From Symmetrospora coprosmae (taxonomy: Eukaryota; Basidiomycota; Cystobasidiomycetes; Symmetrosporaceae), in NCBI GenBank assembly GCA_008802785.1, contig VUYT01000007.1:496001-560000 (forward strand): 64,000 nucleotides of DNA, given 5' to 3'. Made by a program: the position numbers and the translations under genes. The notes beneath the pieces were generated by a model. That model had not been told where the DNA came from and made no database searches. It saw only the letters and a list, made by a program, of their open reading frames with translations. Shown here piece by piece: positions 10,771-22,805 of this stretch (within the stretch, counting starts at the first letter, position 1; each line of letters begins with the position of its first letter).

Positions 10771-13188
10771 CTATCCGATGCGAAACGCGGCTTGACGGCC
10801 GATACCTCCCATGGCTGACTGGATGCCAAACATCCTCTGCTCCTGCTTCGCCTTGTCTTTCGCTGCATCACCTTCGCCCTCTGCGTCGCCTCGCTCAAGC
10901 TCCTTGCGCAGCACGGCGACCTGCTCCAGGAGGACCTTCTCGAATACGAGAGTATGCTCCTCATCGCCTGCCAGGAGCAGAAGAGTCGACACGCTAGACC
11001 GTGGTCGTCATCATCGGGAGGGTCGCATCAGCACAAATCTAGAACAAGATGTCAATGCATCAGTCTACTCACAAGACTTCCTTCATGTAGGCGAATGAGA
11101 AGCCGTGGGATGCATCGGCAAAAGTCTGGATCAGAGAATGAGGAAACTCGATGCGAGGGTTGGAGGAGAGCTTGTTGCGCCAGTAAGTCGCGTAAGCTGC
11201 CCGTTCATCCACGGTCGGATTTGGGAAGAGGCTAGGCATACGAGCGTCGATGCGAAGGCGGTCAGGAAGTGTCAGGGCACCCTATCTCTGCCGCTAGAGG
11301 CCTTTCCGTACTCACTACTTCCGGTCGAAGCGAGACGGTCGACTCGACAACGCTGGATCAAGCTTGTCGAAATGGTTCGTGGTCCCAATCTGTTGCATGC
11401 GCGTAGAGCAAGGGCCATCATCAGCATCCTCGTTGGCTCTCCCTCCATGGCAACTCGTCAACAGGGCGTACCATGAGCATGCCATCGTTATCCTCCAGCC
11501 CATCGACCTCATTCAGCATGAAGCTCCTGTTATTCTCAGTGATTAGAGAGTCCAGGTCTTCGAAGACGAGCAGGCACGGGGCCTCTTGGCGGGCTCGCTC
11601 AAAGACCATCCGAATGCCGAGCTCGTCTCCTCCGTAGGCTGAGTCGTGGTAGCGCACTCAGTGGATGCCCCGGAATGTGGACTCTCCTCTTTTGGGAGGA
11701 TCACATACTGTGGAATGTCTTGACGTAGAGCACGGGAACACCGGCATCCTTCATCATCGCTTTGAGTGTAATGGTCTTGCCGTTGCCGGGGGGCTTAGCC
11801 ATACATTGAAAAGTCAGATTGACAACGCCAGTGGGCCCGCTTTCCAGCACCGCGTCAACGCAACCTCAGGATGTACGGCCAACTTACGCCCAGGAAGATG
11901 ATGCCCCGCTTCCATGCGACTCCAAGATCCTGTTTGTGCAGTTTTCGAACATCTCTGGTATCTCAGCCCCCTTTCCGACGCGCATCAGAGCTGAGGCTCG
12001 ACTTCTCATCACCCACCTTGTACACCTTCTCGCTCTTGAAGAACGACCTGTACTCGTGCTTGAGGCTCTCCTTCATTCCCGAATCGAGGATTACGTCTTC
12101 CCAATCCGCCTTCTGGATATTCTTCCAGAGATCCTTATCCTCTCTCCAGTAACTGTCCTCAAACACCAGGATGGCATCCTTGATGGATGAGGTCCAGTCC
12201 CCAAGCTCGAGGAGGAATAGTGAGGCAGCTTGGTCGGCAATGGAACCTTGGGCAGCCAACGTAGGAGACGAAGAGGGCGAACCAGGCGACGGAGTCAGGG
12301 ATGAGAGAAAAGTACCGTGGTCCGAGGGTAGGGAGCGGACTACGATGTGTGTCTGACTTCGCAGCGTGTAGACTGACTCTATCCACTGCGCACGGACGTA
12401 GGATCGGTTAGTGCTGCGTGTGCCGGGTCGGAAGAAAGGGCAGGCTCACGCTCGTAACGTAGAGATCCATGACGACGCCCCGCCAAGTGAGCCTCCACGC
12501 TGCGTATTTGATATCAAGCCCCAGCACTCCACCGCCGAGCTGCTTCCGCGCTGACTGAACGTACTGTGTGTAGACTATGTTGTCGTCATCGCTGTCCGCA
12601 AGCGGGGAGAGGCTGATGTGTTTAGCGTTGTCCGTGGAGAAGAGATAGCGGTACAGCTTCTCCGCAGGGAACTTGGTGACGGTGTATGCCAGTGCAGCGT
12701 TGGCGCTACTGTCACCACCAGTAAAGGTTGAAGCAGAAGTCGCATTGGACGAGAAGGAAGGGCGGAAGAGGTTGTACAGGTAGGTAGAGGTCTCGGTCGT
12801 CTGCGCGGAGACTGCCATCACGGAGCTGGGTCGGCCTCGACTACCCAGAAGATGGACTCGACATTGACGCAGATTCTAGTGACTCACAATGCTCTACGAA
12901 GGCCTGCGCAGACTTTGATGCCTTGCGACTGTGCCCAAGGACGTGGGCGGCATGCCCCTTCGAGCGCGCAGCTGCATAGGCGGCCGGCGAGATAACGTGC
13001 GACTTCGTCGGCGGTGGACATGCGAATTAGGCATCACATTGTGGACTCCATGTCAGCTAACCAATCGCGGCGCACGTAGCTGCCTCGACCCACCGAACTG
13101 CGACCGTCTGACTCGTCAAACTGGGCTGTAACAAAGACGAAGGGCCAGGACAGGAGAACCGGGAGGATGGCGCAAGACAGCAAGATGG
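10771..13188 (-). CDS. AAA-family ATPase (BCS1/Ycf46-like fungal type), multi-exon
   Basis: A spliced minus-strand gene. The ATPase core is clear: KADWEDVILDSGMKESLKHE and FFKSEKVYKVG lead into VAWKRGIIFLG, then an intron falls inside the Walker A motif, which resumes as PPGNGKTITLKAMM. It continues with YVKTFHS, the Walker B LLVFEDLDSLI, the sensor GTTNHFDKLDPALSSRPSRFDRKY with arginine fingers, and FPNPTVDERAAY in the small helical domain. The tail contains FAYMKEVL and a charged coiled coil ending AAFRIG. Two starts are possible. MAVSAQTT at 12818 begins the nearest frame. However, a GTGAGT donor at about 12888 and a GGCAG acceptor at about 12815 splice an upstream exon in frame, which, with a further intron, gives a hydrophobic N-terminus (MLASILLSCAILPVLLSW) starting at 13188. 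I list the longer form. Substrate and location are unknown; the N-terminal helix would imply a membrane location. Confidence 0.75.
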
Positions 13189-13586
13189 AGGCCAGCATCC
13201 TGGCAGACCGCTCCCGTGTACTCGCGGATAGCGATGAGGCTTGGGATAAGAATGAGACTGTACCGTCTGCGGGGATCACCACTCTGCCGAATTCAAGCAC
13301 GTGGATTGCCCCTATAACGCCACCATTCTGGGCCGGCTCTGTCGGCCTGTGCAAGGTGCTCTCGCGTGGGCAAGCACTGCGGTCAGCTCCGCCGACATTC
13401 GCACATGAGATGACCGCAACATTCGTCGCCTCTTTGGCCGCGTCTGGATCCCGGGGGGCCTCCGCCCCGCCCGGCGCCTGCCTGCCAGTGCGGATCCGTC
13501 TCGGACTTCATCCGCGACCAACCCTATAGATCTTGCACAGCTCCAATCAGCCGCCAAATACACGCGCGTCCTGACCGTCCTACTTC
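13189..13586. promoter_or_regulatory. divergent intergenic region, AAA ATPase and MFS transporter
   Basis: About 400 bases between head-to-head genes. Minus-strand sequence remains open upstream of the ATPase start but lacks a convincing start or homology. No specific element is recognised. Confidence 0.4.
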
Positions 13587-15641
13587 ATGACGTTCTCGGA
13601 CTCGGATCTGGATGACGGCGGCAGTCAGCTCGGATATGCAGGCTCCGTCGCCTTCAAGGCTCGCCGTCGACATGTCGGGATCTTCCTCCTCACTTCGGGC
13701 CTCGGGATCTCGTTCCTGGTCTTCTTGAACGCTGCACAGGCCTTTGTGCTCGTCGATGTGTTGAGCGTGCCCAGGGAGCGCGTGGGCAGCATCGCAGGGT
13801 GAGAGAGCGAGCAAAGCCCTTCGTGGCGATCCCCCTTTTTTCCGTTCAGCACGCTATAGGACCGACTGACGACTGCGCTTGACCCGACAGAACGCTCGTC
13901 TTCGCCGACGAACTAGTCGCTCTCGTACTCGTACTCTTCTGGGGCAGGCTCGCGGACCGCACCTCGCCCCGTCTTGTCGTGTGTGCGGCGAACCTGATCG
14001 TTGCGCTCGCTTTAGCGCTCTTCGTAGAAGCAAAGAATGTCTTCCCTCAGCTATTGCTGGTAAGCTCAAGCGAGCTATGTCCTTCTTCAAATACTAGCAC
14101 GTTACTGACAGCGTCGCTCGCCTCCTCGCTCCTCGACAGGCCCGAATGCTCTTCGCGTGTGGCTCGGCGGGCATCACTTCCATGCTACCGGCCCTCCTCT
14201 CCGTGCTCTCCGCGCCTCTACCTGTCCAGGAAACTGGGAGAAGCGCCTCCGAAAGCCAACCCATCCTCGGCTGGAAGCGAGGCCGACCGGGCAAAGCTGC
14301 CCAAGAGGACCGCTCGCACACTCGCCTTGCTGCTTTCCTTGGCACCGCGACTGGCTGCGGTGCCCTGGTGGCTGTATTCGTGTTCCTCCGGCTTCCAACT
14401 GTGCTTGCGCCGTCCGTGCACGCCGACACACATGGAGCGACAGGCCTCGAGCGGACCTTCAGGCTCGTCGCCGGTCTCGCCGTGCTCAACGCATGCGTCG
14501 CGTTCGCCGGTCTGCCACGCCAGTCAGGGGCGGTTGCCTTTAGCAGCGCGTCTGGTGGGAGATGGTACAGCCTCCTTCTGCAAGACACGAAGAAGCTCGG
14601 ACGTGGCTTTGCACTCGCAAAGGGTAACCGCCAAGTCCTCCTGGGCTATGCGGCGGGCTTTGCAGCCCGTGCGCAGACTATCACCGTTGCGTGCGTGTGT
14701 CATCAATCCGATATGAGCAGAATCATTTCTGCGCTGACTCCACAACTCCATCCAGCGCCTTCATCCCTCTTTACATCGCGGCCTTCTATCGCTCTCATGG
14801 CTTGTGTGGCCCATCCAATGGTTCCGAAGGGGACATCAAGACGGTGAGGAGCGGCGCCGTCGAGGCGCCCGATAGAGCATTGCTGACTGTACTGCTGGAC
14901 GGGCCCGTCGCAGGGCTGCCACCCGGCCTATGCGTTCGCGTCCGCCGTAACGGGCGTCATCAACCTCCTCTACCTGGTGGTCGCGGCGCTGCTCAGCTTC
15001 TCCACGTCACCGCGGCGCGTGCTGTGCTTCTCGTCTGTACTCGGTGCGCTCGCGTTCGCCCTGCTGGGAAGGGACGCCCTCCCCGGTTTACAAGGCAAGC
15101 TGGGCGGTGACGATCCGCGGAACGCAGGGACCTGGCTCGCGGCGGTAGGCATCGGGATTAGCGCAATGTGCTCGACCGTGTGCAGCCTGGCACTCGTCAG
15201 TCGCGCAAGGGCGGAACTTCTGCACCCCGGATCAGGCTCGTCACACGCCATTGCGGACACGGACTCGGAGGAAAGCAGCAGCTTTGCGTCGTCGGAAGAC
15301 CTGTTGCACGAAGCAGAGGACGGTGCTGTGCTGGCTAACGAATCCGGGCCAGCCGCAGTGAAAGAAGAGATTGCGGGTGCCTTGGCTGGCGCATACAGCT
15401 TCTGCTCAGGTGCGGGGACTACTAGTCTGACTGGACCGAGGCGCGCCGCTCACCTGATCCACTGCGTGCTGACATGGCTCATAACTTGACCACTACTCAA
15501 TCAGGTCTCGGCATCCTAGCTGTATCAGGCATTGGTGGAGCGCTGGCTGATGCACGGCCCACCGCGCCCTTCCTCCTCGTTGGGGCAATCAATCTGGCGA
15601 TATGCGTGCTGGCCACGGTGCACACAAGCGGCAGACGGTGA
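13587..15641 (+). CDS. major facilitator superfamily transporter
   Basis: Several exons encode about twelve hydrophobic helices. The start MTFSDSDLDD begins an acidic cytosolic tail, followed by RRRHVGIFLLTSGLGISFLV and an MFS motif A-like loop GRLADRTSPRLVV between helices 2 and 3. Helices continue through ITSMLPALLSVLSAPL and a loop rich in Arg and Lys. After GCGALVAVFVFLRL and AFIPLYIAAFY come NLLYLVVAALLSFS, then a long acidic Ser/Glu-rich cytosolic loop, and finally GLGILAVSGIGGALAD and APFLLVGAINLAICVLA. The stop follows HTSGRR. The polar acidic loop between the last helices (about 60 residues, SDSEESSSFASSEDLL-like) is unusual in position. Substrate cannot be told. Exons agree in frame at the introns near 13800-13890, 14060-14140, 14690-14755, 14845-14910 and 15410-15505, but exact boundaries were not all fixed. 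Confidence 0.8.
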
Positions 15642-15755
15642 TAGAGCAAGTGGAGAGATACATTAGAGAAGCAGCGCCGTAGAAGGACACCAGAGAGTAG
15701 TACTACTGAAGTCACCGCATGCTGTCCTCTCTCTCAGCGTTCTAGAGCTTGCAGC

Positions 15756-16482
15756 CTAGACAACATCGCGCCCGATGCCAAAGACCCAGAGAAGCTTGAG
15801 TGCAGTCGCGACGGGCAGACCGTACAGAATGCCCGCGATGGAAGGCGTCCACAGCTCGGAATTGCGCAGGACCTCCGAGGGGAGTTTGCTGAAGAGAACC
15901 GCAAACAGCCAGGCCTGTCGCGTAATGAGCGTCAGCGTCAGCTCTTCGGCTTTATAGCATCTGAAGTAGGGCTGAAGAACACGCCTACATCCGAGAACAG
16001 GGCCGTGTAGATGGGCAGCTTCATGAGTGACTGCTGAAGCTTCGGCTGGCCTCGCAGGGCAGTGCGGGCGAAGATGGTGCAGCCGACAAACATGAACAGA
16101 ATCATGGGGTACGCTGGGGGTGGGACAGGATCAGTCAGTGCTGCATGAAAGGCAGAGGGAAGGACCGACATTGCGCATTCGTGGCGCCTGCAATCTCGAC
16201 GCGCAGCGAGCTTGTCATCATGTCCGTCGCTGGATCGTATCCCTTTGGCAGGACGCCCATGAATGTCTCGAGCGGGAGGAAAAGGTGCTGGTACGTCAGT
16301 GGGAGGAGTGCGCCCTGTTTGATATCATCTTACAAAGCGTCAGCTTGCTCGTCTCGAGGCGCTCCCTCCGTCTCCGTTGCCGTCTCCGCTTCGCGACGCA
16401 CGACCTGGACCAAGGAGAACAGCGCCCACCACGTTGGCAGGACGTTGAGCGCGCGCCCTTTGGGAGCATGAGAGGTCGACAT
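15756..16482 (-). CDS. small multi-pass membrane protein, unknown function
   Basis: A spliced gene of about 170-190 residues. It starts MSTSHAPKGRALNVLPTWWALFSLVQV. After an intron comes GALLPLTYQHLFLPLETFMGV and a polar stretch ending EIAGATNAQ, then AYPMILFMFVGCTIFARTAL, SLMKLPIYTALFSDV and AWLFAVLFSKL. The last part is ELWTPSIAGILYGLPVATALKLLWVFGIG before the stop. Three or four transmembrane helices are likely. The first exon cannot read straight through because of an in-frame stop just before GALLPL, which supports an intron there (donor GTGCGT, branch GCTGAC). I do not recognise the family. Its 3' end faces the MFS gene, 114 bases away. Confidence 0.65.
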
Positions 16483-16802
16483 TGTCAGGCAGAGGATAGA
16501 TTGCAGAGAAGAGGGAGAGAGAGAGGGAGGGAGGGAGGGAGAGAGGCAGGCGAAGGTGCTGAGGAGCAACTCGAAGAAGGGCGGCGGAGATAGCGGACGT
16601 ACTTAAGCCTGGCACGTGCGTGCGACACAGCGGCAAGCGCGGCAAGTGCGCTCGAGGCGACCTGTCGCACCTGTCGACTGCGTGAGAAGCCCACGACTTG
16701 CTATGCGACCAGACGCCTTTTGCACAACAACAGCACACAAGGAATCGCTGTGATGTACAGACTGCGCTAGGAGGAGCAGCAATGATAGCCATGCTCCCAA
16801 GC
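16483..16802. other. intergenic region with purine-rich repeat
   Basis: Upstream of the small membrane protein gene. It contains a GA/GGGAGG-type purine tract at about 16507-16548, a possible poly(dA-dG) promoter element on the plus strand or a pyrimidine leader tract on the transcribed minus strand. No coding sequence is seen. Confidence 0.5.
16507..16548. repeat. GGGA/GA simple repeat
   Basis: Runs of GAGA and GGGAGGGAGGGA directly upstream of the small membrane protein start. On the minus strand it is a CT-rich tract, a common feature of fungal core promoters. Confidence 0.8.
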
Positions 16803-19800
16803 TCACTGGGAAAAGGCATCGTCCAGGAATCTGTCAAAGTCCAAAACGCTGCCTGTCTCTCCACCGCCAGCGCCGACGTCGTCTGCAGCGCCGTTGCTGG
16901 AAGGCGGCATGGCCGTCTTGAGAAAGTTGATGGTCTGCTGCGGGACGAAGGCGAGTTTGAGGTCCAGCTCCGTCACGTACGGCTTTGTGCCAGTGCAGCA
17001 AGTGCCGACAGCAGCGTTAGCTGTCTGCGAGCAGAACGGTAAGCAAAGAGACAAGAAGGAGCAGGGAGCGCACCTTGCCCTGCGCGATGCCGGCAAATGA
17101 CTCGCGAACCTGGTCCGGTGTCGTCTGGTCCTCCGTGATGTCGGTCTGCGACGAGCGCAGCGTGCCGGATCAGTCGAGGCAGTAGCTTCAGGCGTTTGTG
17201 TCCACCGAATACTGCCTGCATGCTACAACTCACCAAGAAATCAATCCAAGCCTGAAAGTCGACGCGGCCCTCCTCGACTTGTCCGGACAGCTGCGAGTGG
17301 ATGGCGAACGTGTCATCGTCCGAGTAGATGATGCCCAGCGCAGAGAGCGCCGCTGAGAACTCTGCGACGCCGAGCGTGTTGGTCTGATCCTTGTCGAAGT
17401 GGCGGAAGGTCGACTCGAACTCCTCCAGCTGCGCCGGGGTGAGTTTTGTCGTGCTTCTGGCTACGATCTGCGAGCGAGGCGGTCCGAGACGTCAATCACT
17501 GACCTGGTCACCTCGTCGGGTAGCGCTGAACAGTCGCGAGAAAGATGTGCGCGCACCTGGTTCTCGATAAAAGCCTTCTTCTTGGCCACGGCATCCCGGA
17601 CGAGCCGCGTCTCAAAATCGAGGTCCTCAAACGTGTACACTGTAAAATCGCTCTCCTCGACATTGGCGCTCTCGCAGTCCTGCTCGGCGCGGAGGATCTG
17701 CGGGAGCGTCTCTGCGGCGATGCGGGACACGCGCTCGTGGAGGCGCGTCACCGCCGCGAGCTGGTGCTCAGCGTCGCCCGCGGCCAGCGCGTCTGCGGCG
17801 AGGTCGAGCGACACGCGCTGCAGCGCCTGCTCGCACCCGGTCGCGAGGTCTGCGAACCGCCGGCGGAGCGCCTCCTTGATCCGCCGGATGTTGGCGTTGA
17901 TCCCGCGCGAGCGCGCCGCTTCGCCCGCGAGGAGGTCCTGCCAGCATGCGTCGAGGTCCTGCAAAAGGGCGCGCCGCGTCATACTGCATTAGCCCTTGTC
18001 TGTCTCCTCGCTTTCCGCCTCTGACTCTCGTAAGTCGAAGTGTATATGCAGCACACACCGCCTGCCGGCAGCCCTCGGGCGGCACATACGGCTTCATGTT
18101 GTACGTCCGGAGCTTTGTGCTGATGTTGCCCAGCAATCCAGCCAGATCCGCCTTCTGCCCGACCCAATCGCGCTTCAGTGTCTTTTTGTACTCGATGAAC
18201 TCGGCCGACTCTCGCTTCGCCTCTGGATAGGTTGACGAGAGCTCGGACGTCCCCCACTGCGTCAGAAGGGCGCGTATGGCGGCGATGAACTGACGCCGGG
18301 CGTGTCCAAGTCAGCTCGACGCGCGGGACGCAGCAATAGCAGGGGGCGACCAAGATCGACGCACCTCCGTCACGCGCCGCTCGTAGTCGTGCCGGCTCTG
18401 CCAGATCGTCTCGAGCGTGTCGGCGAACATGGTCACACGTCTCGCGAGAGTATCGGCGCGGTCTAGATCGGTAAGCGCAGTCAGCTCCGCTACCACATAC
18501 CATCACGCCTCGCAGGCGCTGCCGTCAGGGGTACCGAGAAAAGAAGACGCACCCATGACGCTAAAGGCATGGAAGTACTGGGCCACATAGGTCATGACGG
18601 ACCTATCGTCTGGCTTCTCCGTATCGCAGATGTCCGCGACGTCCAAAAGCTGTGGGATGTTCAGGTGCTGCTGTGCGATTGTGAAGGCTAGCCGAGTGCA
18701 CACGCGCGGGTCAGATTTGTCGAGCTTATCCCAGTCGAGCAGGTCGGGCCGATGCCGGTGGATGAGTGCGCAGCTGGGGACGAGGGCATGCATTGTTCAG
18801 CTTGATTGCTGCCTGAAGGGCACCAGTTTGCGCGAAAGGAAGGGAAGACTGACAAAGCGAGTCCGTCTTTCCATGACCGGCTGAAATCCTGAACGTCGAC
18901 CTCGATGTACGGCTGCGTTTTGCGCTGACACCATAGCAGGAGACCTGTGACCATGCGGTCCAGAACACAGCCGTCAGCCAACGCGTCTAAAGGTATGTCA
19001 ACTGGCACATTCGACAGACCTTCTTTTGCTGATAGCCCTTCCTCACTGGTAGCGTGTAGATGACGCGAGGATCAGTCTGTGCCGAGGACAGATTCGAGAG
19101 CCATTCTCTCAGCACTGACTTGATGTCTGCTATCGTAAAGCGCAGGATGAGCGTCCAGATCATGCCGAGGATCAGCTTGAGGTTGCCATCGATGATGTCT
19201 GTCAACGCCAGTCCAGCGTCAATCTCATTCCAAGTGCTCGAAGCGAGGGCCAACACGCAGCGCACCCTCTGGCCCAATATTTGTGAGGACGACGCCGCTG
19301 CCCTTGATGAACTGCAGTGCTTTGTTGACGTTCTCGGCCTTTTGGACACGCATACGTGGGTTGAGATTGTACCGGCCGAGCGAGGTCTGCGACATGATTT
19401 CCTGCGTGCGGCACACGAGAGAGTGACAGAAGCTTTAGCGTGCGACGTGCATGGAGGGGGATCAGGCATCTGGGCCAATGAGCGACAACGCACCATGAGC
19501 TGGCACAGCCGGACCCCGTCGCTCAGGTCCGTGCCGAGGTTCTTCATTGCAGGGATGTTGGCAGGTTCCAAGCGCGTGTTGAGCCTGTGCAGGCAGGGGT
19601 GACCAGGGAGCATGGACAGAGCCGTTGGCCAGCAGTGCGAACGCGTCGGCGACCATGGGTCAGGTTGTTGACGCGCAGTCAGGGGTCGGGGGGACGGGCG
19701 TGAGGTCGCGACGGGCGAGAGCGTTGGAGAACAGGAGGGGGAGAGGAAGGAGGAGGAGAGGAGGAGGGGAAGAACAGAGAGCGAGACAATGCCATCAGCC

Positions 19801-20074
19801 ACCTCGAGCCTTCCCTTCCCTTCGCTCAGCCTGCATCCTGCCCGCTGTGCTGCACCTGCGCTGCGGCCTCAGACACGCGCTTCGGCTGTCGCGACCTCGC
19901 TCTCCCTCTGACGCACCACTTCAGAAAGGTCCTGCTCTGCGTGCTCTCAAACACGTCCACATATGACGAGTGGGATGACGATGCGGATGCGATAGGCATA
20001 CTGCCGCCGCTGCCGCTGCCAGTGTAGCTGCGCGAGCTCCGTTTGCTGCTGTCCATCGGGTACGAGGAGGCCAT
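16803..20074 (-). CDS. ain1: alpha-actinin (actin cross-linker)
   Basis: A multi-exon gene. Exon 1 (20074-19917) encodes [14 protein letters not shown] and [16 protein letters not shown]; a 332-base intron joins TG|G to give [13 protein letters not shown], the opening of the first calponin-homology domain. The first CH domain continues with [32 protein letters not shown] and [20 protein letters not shown]. The second has [41 protein letters not shown] and a C-terminal [10 protein letters not shown] spectrin-like helical rod follows. The C-terminus holds EF-hand sequence ([20 protein letters not shown]) and the family's ending [15 protein letters not shown]...[11 protein letters not shown]. 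Alpha-actinin bundles actin at the contractile ring and cortical patches. The EF loop reading DKDQTNTLG keeps several acidic and polar ligands, but calcium binding is not certain. The symbol follows the fission-yeast name. Confidence 0.9.
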
Positions 20075-20192
20075 CCTTGCTGGTTGCAGTGCGCAGGAGG
20101 GAGAGACGCGCGGCGAACAGGCGACACCCCGATACGATACATACGCCGCACTGTCGCAGCAAGAGCAGGGGCAGCATTACCGTCAAGAGGCC
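20075..20192. promoter_or_regulatory. very short divergent promoter, alpha-actinin and unknown acidic protein
   Basis: Only about 118 bases separate the two proposed start codons, so both promoters must overlap or lie in the neighbouring coding or intronic sequence. The large first intron of alpha-actinin could carry regulatory sequence. Confidence 0.35.
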
Positions 20193-22491
20193 ATGCATGC
20201 CATGGAGGATCACCATGTAGGCACGGGCACGGGCACGGTCGAGGCGATCCGCCTCAAGCGGCAGGGGAGGATGGGCGAGTCGCTGCACCTCGAGGTCAAG
20301 CAGCACCTCCTCATGGGAGGCAGGCCAGTCGCACAGCCGCCAACAGAGACGTTGGAGACGCTGGGACCTGCAGAGGGTTCCCTCAGCCTCCACATCGCCC
20401 TCAAGGTCGACCGGTCCAGCTGCCGCGCGCGGGATCTCCAGGACTCGGCCTTCGTCAAGGGCTTTACGCGCTTCCTCGGCGAGGTGAGTACCGCTCGTGT
20501 CTTTACACCTTTGCGACATGGCACACGCTTGCTGACGACAATGCTGCTGCCTGCAGAACGGCATGGACCTCGGGCTCGAGTCGATGGGCCCACCCGCGAT
20601 AGACGAAACGACCGGTGCCCTCAGCAGTGAGTGCCCGCCCGCCTACTTTTCCAGAGCATTTCCGAGGGACGCTGATCTGCATTTCCACATCGTCAGTCAC
20701 ACTCAACATGCTCGGCCTTCCAGACAATGTAATGCGCTCCATCGGCCCGTGCCGTCGCCTCGAGCGCCTAGACTGCATCTTCCAGCTCTACTCATCCAAG
20801 TCGCCTTGTTCGGCGTCTTCCCAATCGCAGTCGCAGCCATCCTCCCTCGCCCACTCGCAGCAGCAGAGGCGCAAGAACGGCACGCCCCTCAAACAGCAGA
20901 TGTTGGCGCCCAGCGAGCCAGAGGCACACTTGTCGAGTCTGATGTTCCGCACCCTGCTCCATGTCTTTGGCAAGCTGGCTACAAAGTACCCGCTCGTGTT
21001 CAATACCAAGCATGCAGAGGTACGTACAGCTGCGGGTGCAGCTTGTGTGCTGACCTGACACCCTCGCCGCATTCGCAATTGTAGCGCCTCAAGGAGTATA
21101 CACAGTTCTGCCCAACCATGGCCAAGAGCCTCGGCTACCTCACACACGACCTGATGCAGGCACCAGATGCGGAAGACTACGACAGCAGCAGTCAAGACAT
21201 GGAATACGCAAACCAGAAGGCAGAGCATGTGCACTTCTGCAATCGTGTATACGAGGTGCGCCCCTAAGTCTCATTTAAAGAGGAGTTACTGCGGATACGT
21301 CGAGGCGCGTACCGACGCTGTTACCCTTCTCGCCCCCATCCAGCACCTAGCAGAAGCATTCTCGCATACGAATAAGATGCCCGCGCCTCCCTCTCAGGAA
21401 GATACACCAGAGCTAGCAGACGATCTCGATGATCTTCTCGAGCAGCCGCAGCAATTCTCCGCTATCCGACCCTCAGTCAAAGCAGATCCCATCCTCACCG
21501 CGGCATTTGCGACTGCCATCCGTCGCGGTATCACCAGGACCCGTCCGCTCGATGGAGACCGCTTCACACCTGCTGGTTCCGAAGAAGATCCCTCAAGCCC
21601 ACCTCCCTCTTCGCAGCTCCCAGACACAGATTGCGACATGCGCCCGAATGACTTAGAGGCTGCATTTTACCATGACACTGCAGACCCGTTCTCTGGCGCC
21701 GACATGCAGCACTCCTTCCCGCCGTTTATGTACAGCACGCGACCAGACTCTCCAAACGACCCCGAGATGACTTATGAGAGCTCACTGCCTGGTGCCTCGA
21801 GCAGACCCAACAGCCCACCCACTTCGACCTGGGTTCAGATCCCGACCCAGAAGACGAGGGTAACATAGAGTACCTGCAAGCCATGGACGAGTACGAGGAT
21901 GCGGCTATGGATCAGTGGTACAATAGCAAGCGATACCCGCTCCCTGCCGGACAGCGGTCGGGAGACATCGGCCTGTTACCGGAGGATGTGGCGCGCCTTG
22001 AAGACGACAACGTCGCGTCCGCTAACTTCGGTCTTCGGCTCAAGGCTGCGGTGAAGAGCGGCACACAGACAAGCACACAAGCGCAACGAGGCAGTAGCAG
22101 GCTGCACGGTACTGTGTCAGACGGCCGGGGCGCATCTAAGGGCGCGCAACATGGGGACGATGTTGTCGATTCATCGGCGAGTCATCCCTCAAGCTCGCAA
22201 GATACTGTCCAGGATGCCGGTCCGGCCGTGATGCAGAACGGCGCGGCGCATCCGTACAAGCACACTAGAACGCCAGGCAACACGTCTGCGAAGAGGCGAT
22301 ACTCGTCTTTTGGCGAAGAGTCACAGACGGAGCAGCAGCATGGAAGGTCTGCACAGCGGGCGAGGCAAGGCAAAGGTGACAGTCAAGGATCGTTCAATGC
22401 ACCGACTGGGCTGTCGACCGAGCTGGACAAGGTGTGCTATGCGATGGACGGGGAGAGCGATGACGGATTTGGGTGGATGATCCTGCCGTGA
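20193..22491 (+). CDS. unrecognised acidic, Ser/Pro-rich protein
   Basis: At least six exons. The start MHAMEDHHVGTG has a second in-frame Met three codons on. The N-terminal 250 residues look folded: GTVEAIRLKRQGRMGESLHLEV, SLSLHIALKVDRSSCRARDL, GFTRFLGENGMDLGLESMG, then ITLNMLGLPDNVMRSIGPCRRLERLDCIF. A helical segment follows, with LMFRTLLHVFGKLATKYP and RLKEYTQFCPTMAKSLGY. The rest is low complexity and acidic. Introns start at 20484, 20637, about 21019 and about 21256. A fifth, 47 bases long at 21792-21838, joins SSLP to DPDPEDEGNIEY and resolves an apparent frame change. No transmembrane segment, signal peptide or catalytic motif is visible. I do not recognise it. The folded N-terminus and disordered acidic C-terminus would suit a nuclear regulatory protein, but that is a guess. 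Confidence 0.65.
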
Positions 22492-22805
22492 AAAGGCGGT
22501 GGACCCGTACAGCTATTGCGGGTGTTGCTATAAGTAGCAGCAGACCGTGTGTTGTTGTCATGCAGTAGCGTTATCCAATGTCAGGTTGGCAATATGATCG
22601 TTCGTGTGCCTCGTACTTCGGAGATGTTGCGAGTCTATCGCGGTCAGGCCGCATCTTCGCCCTTTTCGTCCGGACCGACCCGCAAGATACCGCCGCACGG
22701 CTGGCTCCGCTACACGGAACGCTTTCACTCGCTTCTCAGGCTATACGCGCTCGTTTCGACTTCAGCGATTCTTCATCCCTCTTCCGCCGGGTCTGAAATT
22801 CCGAC
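22492..22805. other. intergenic, unknown acidic protein to carrier-like gene
   Basis: About 310 bases between two plus-strand genes. It holds the 3' end of one and the promoter of the next. Frames remain open by chance in this GC-rich sequence but have no recognisable content. Confidence 0.45.

Noticed and set aside
21792-21885. Apparent frameshift in the unknown acidic protein gene
   Set aside because: A 47-base GT-AG intron at 21792-21838 restores the frame across SSLP|DPDPEDE, so no break is needed.
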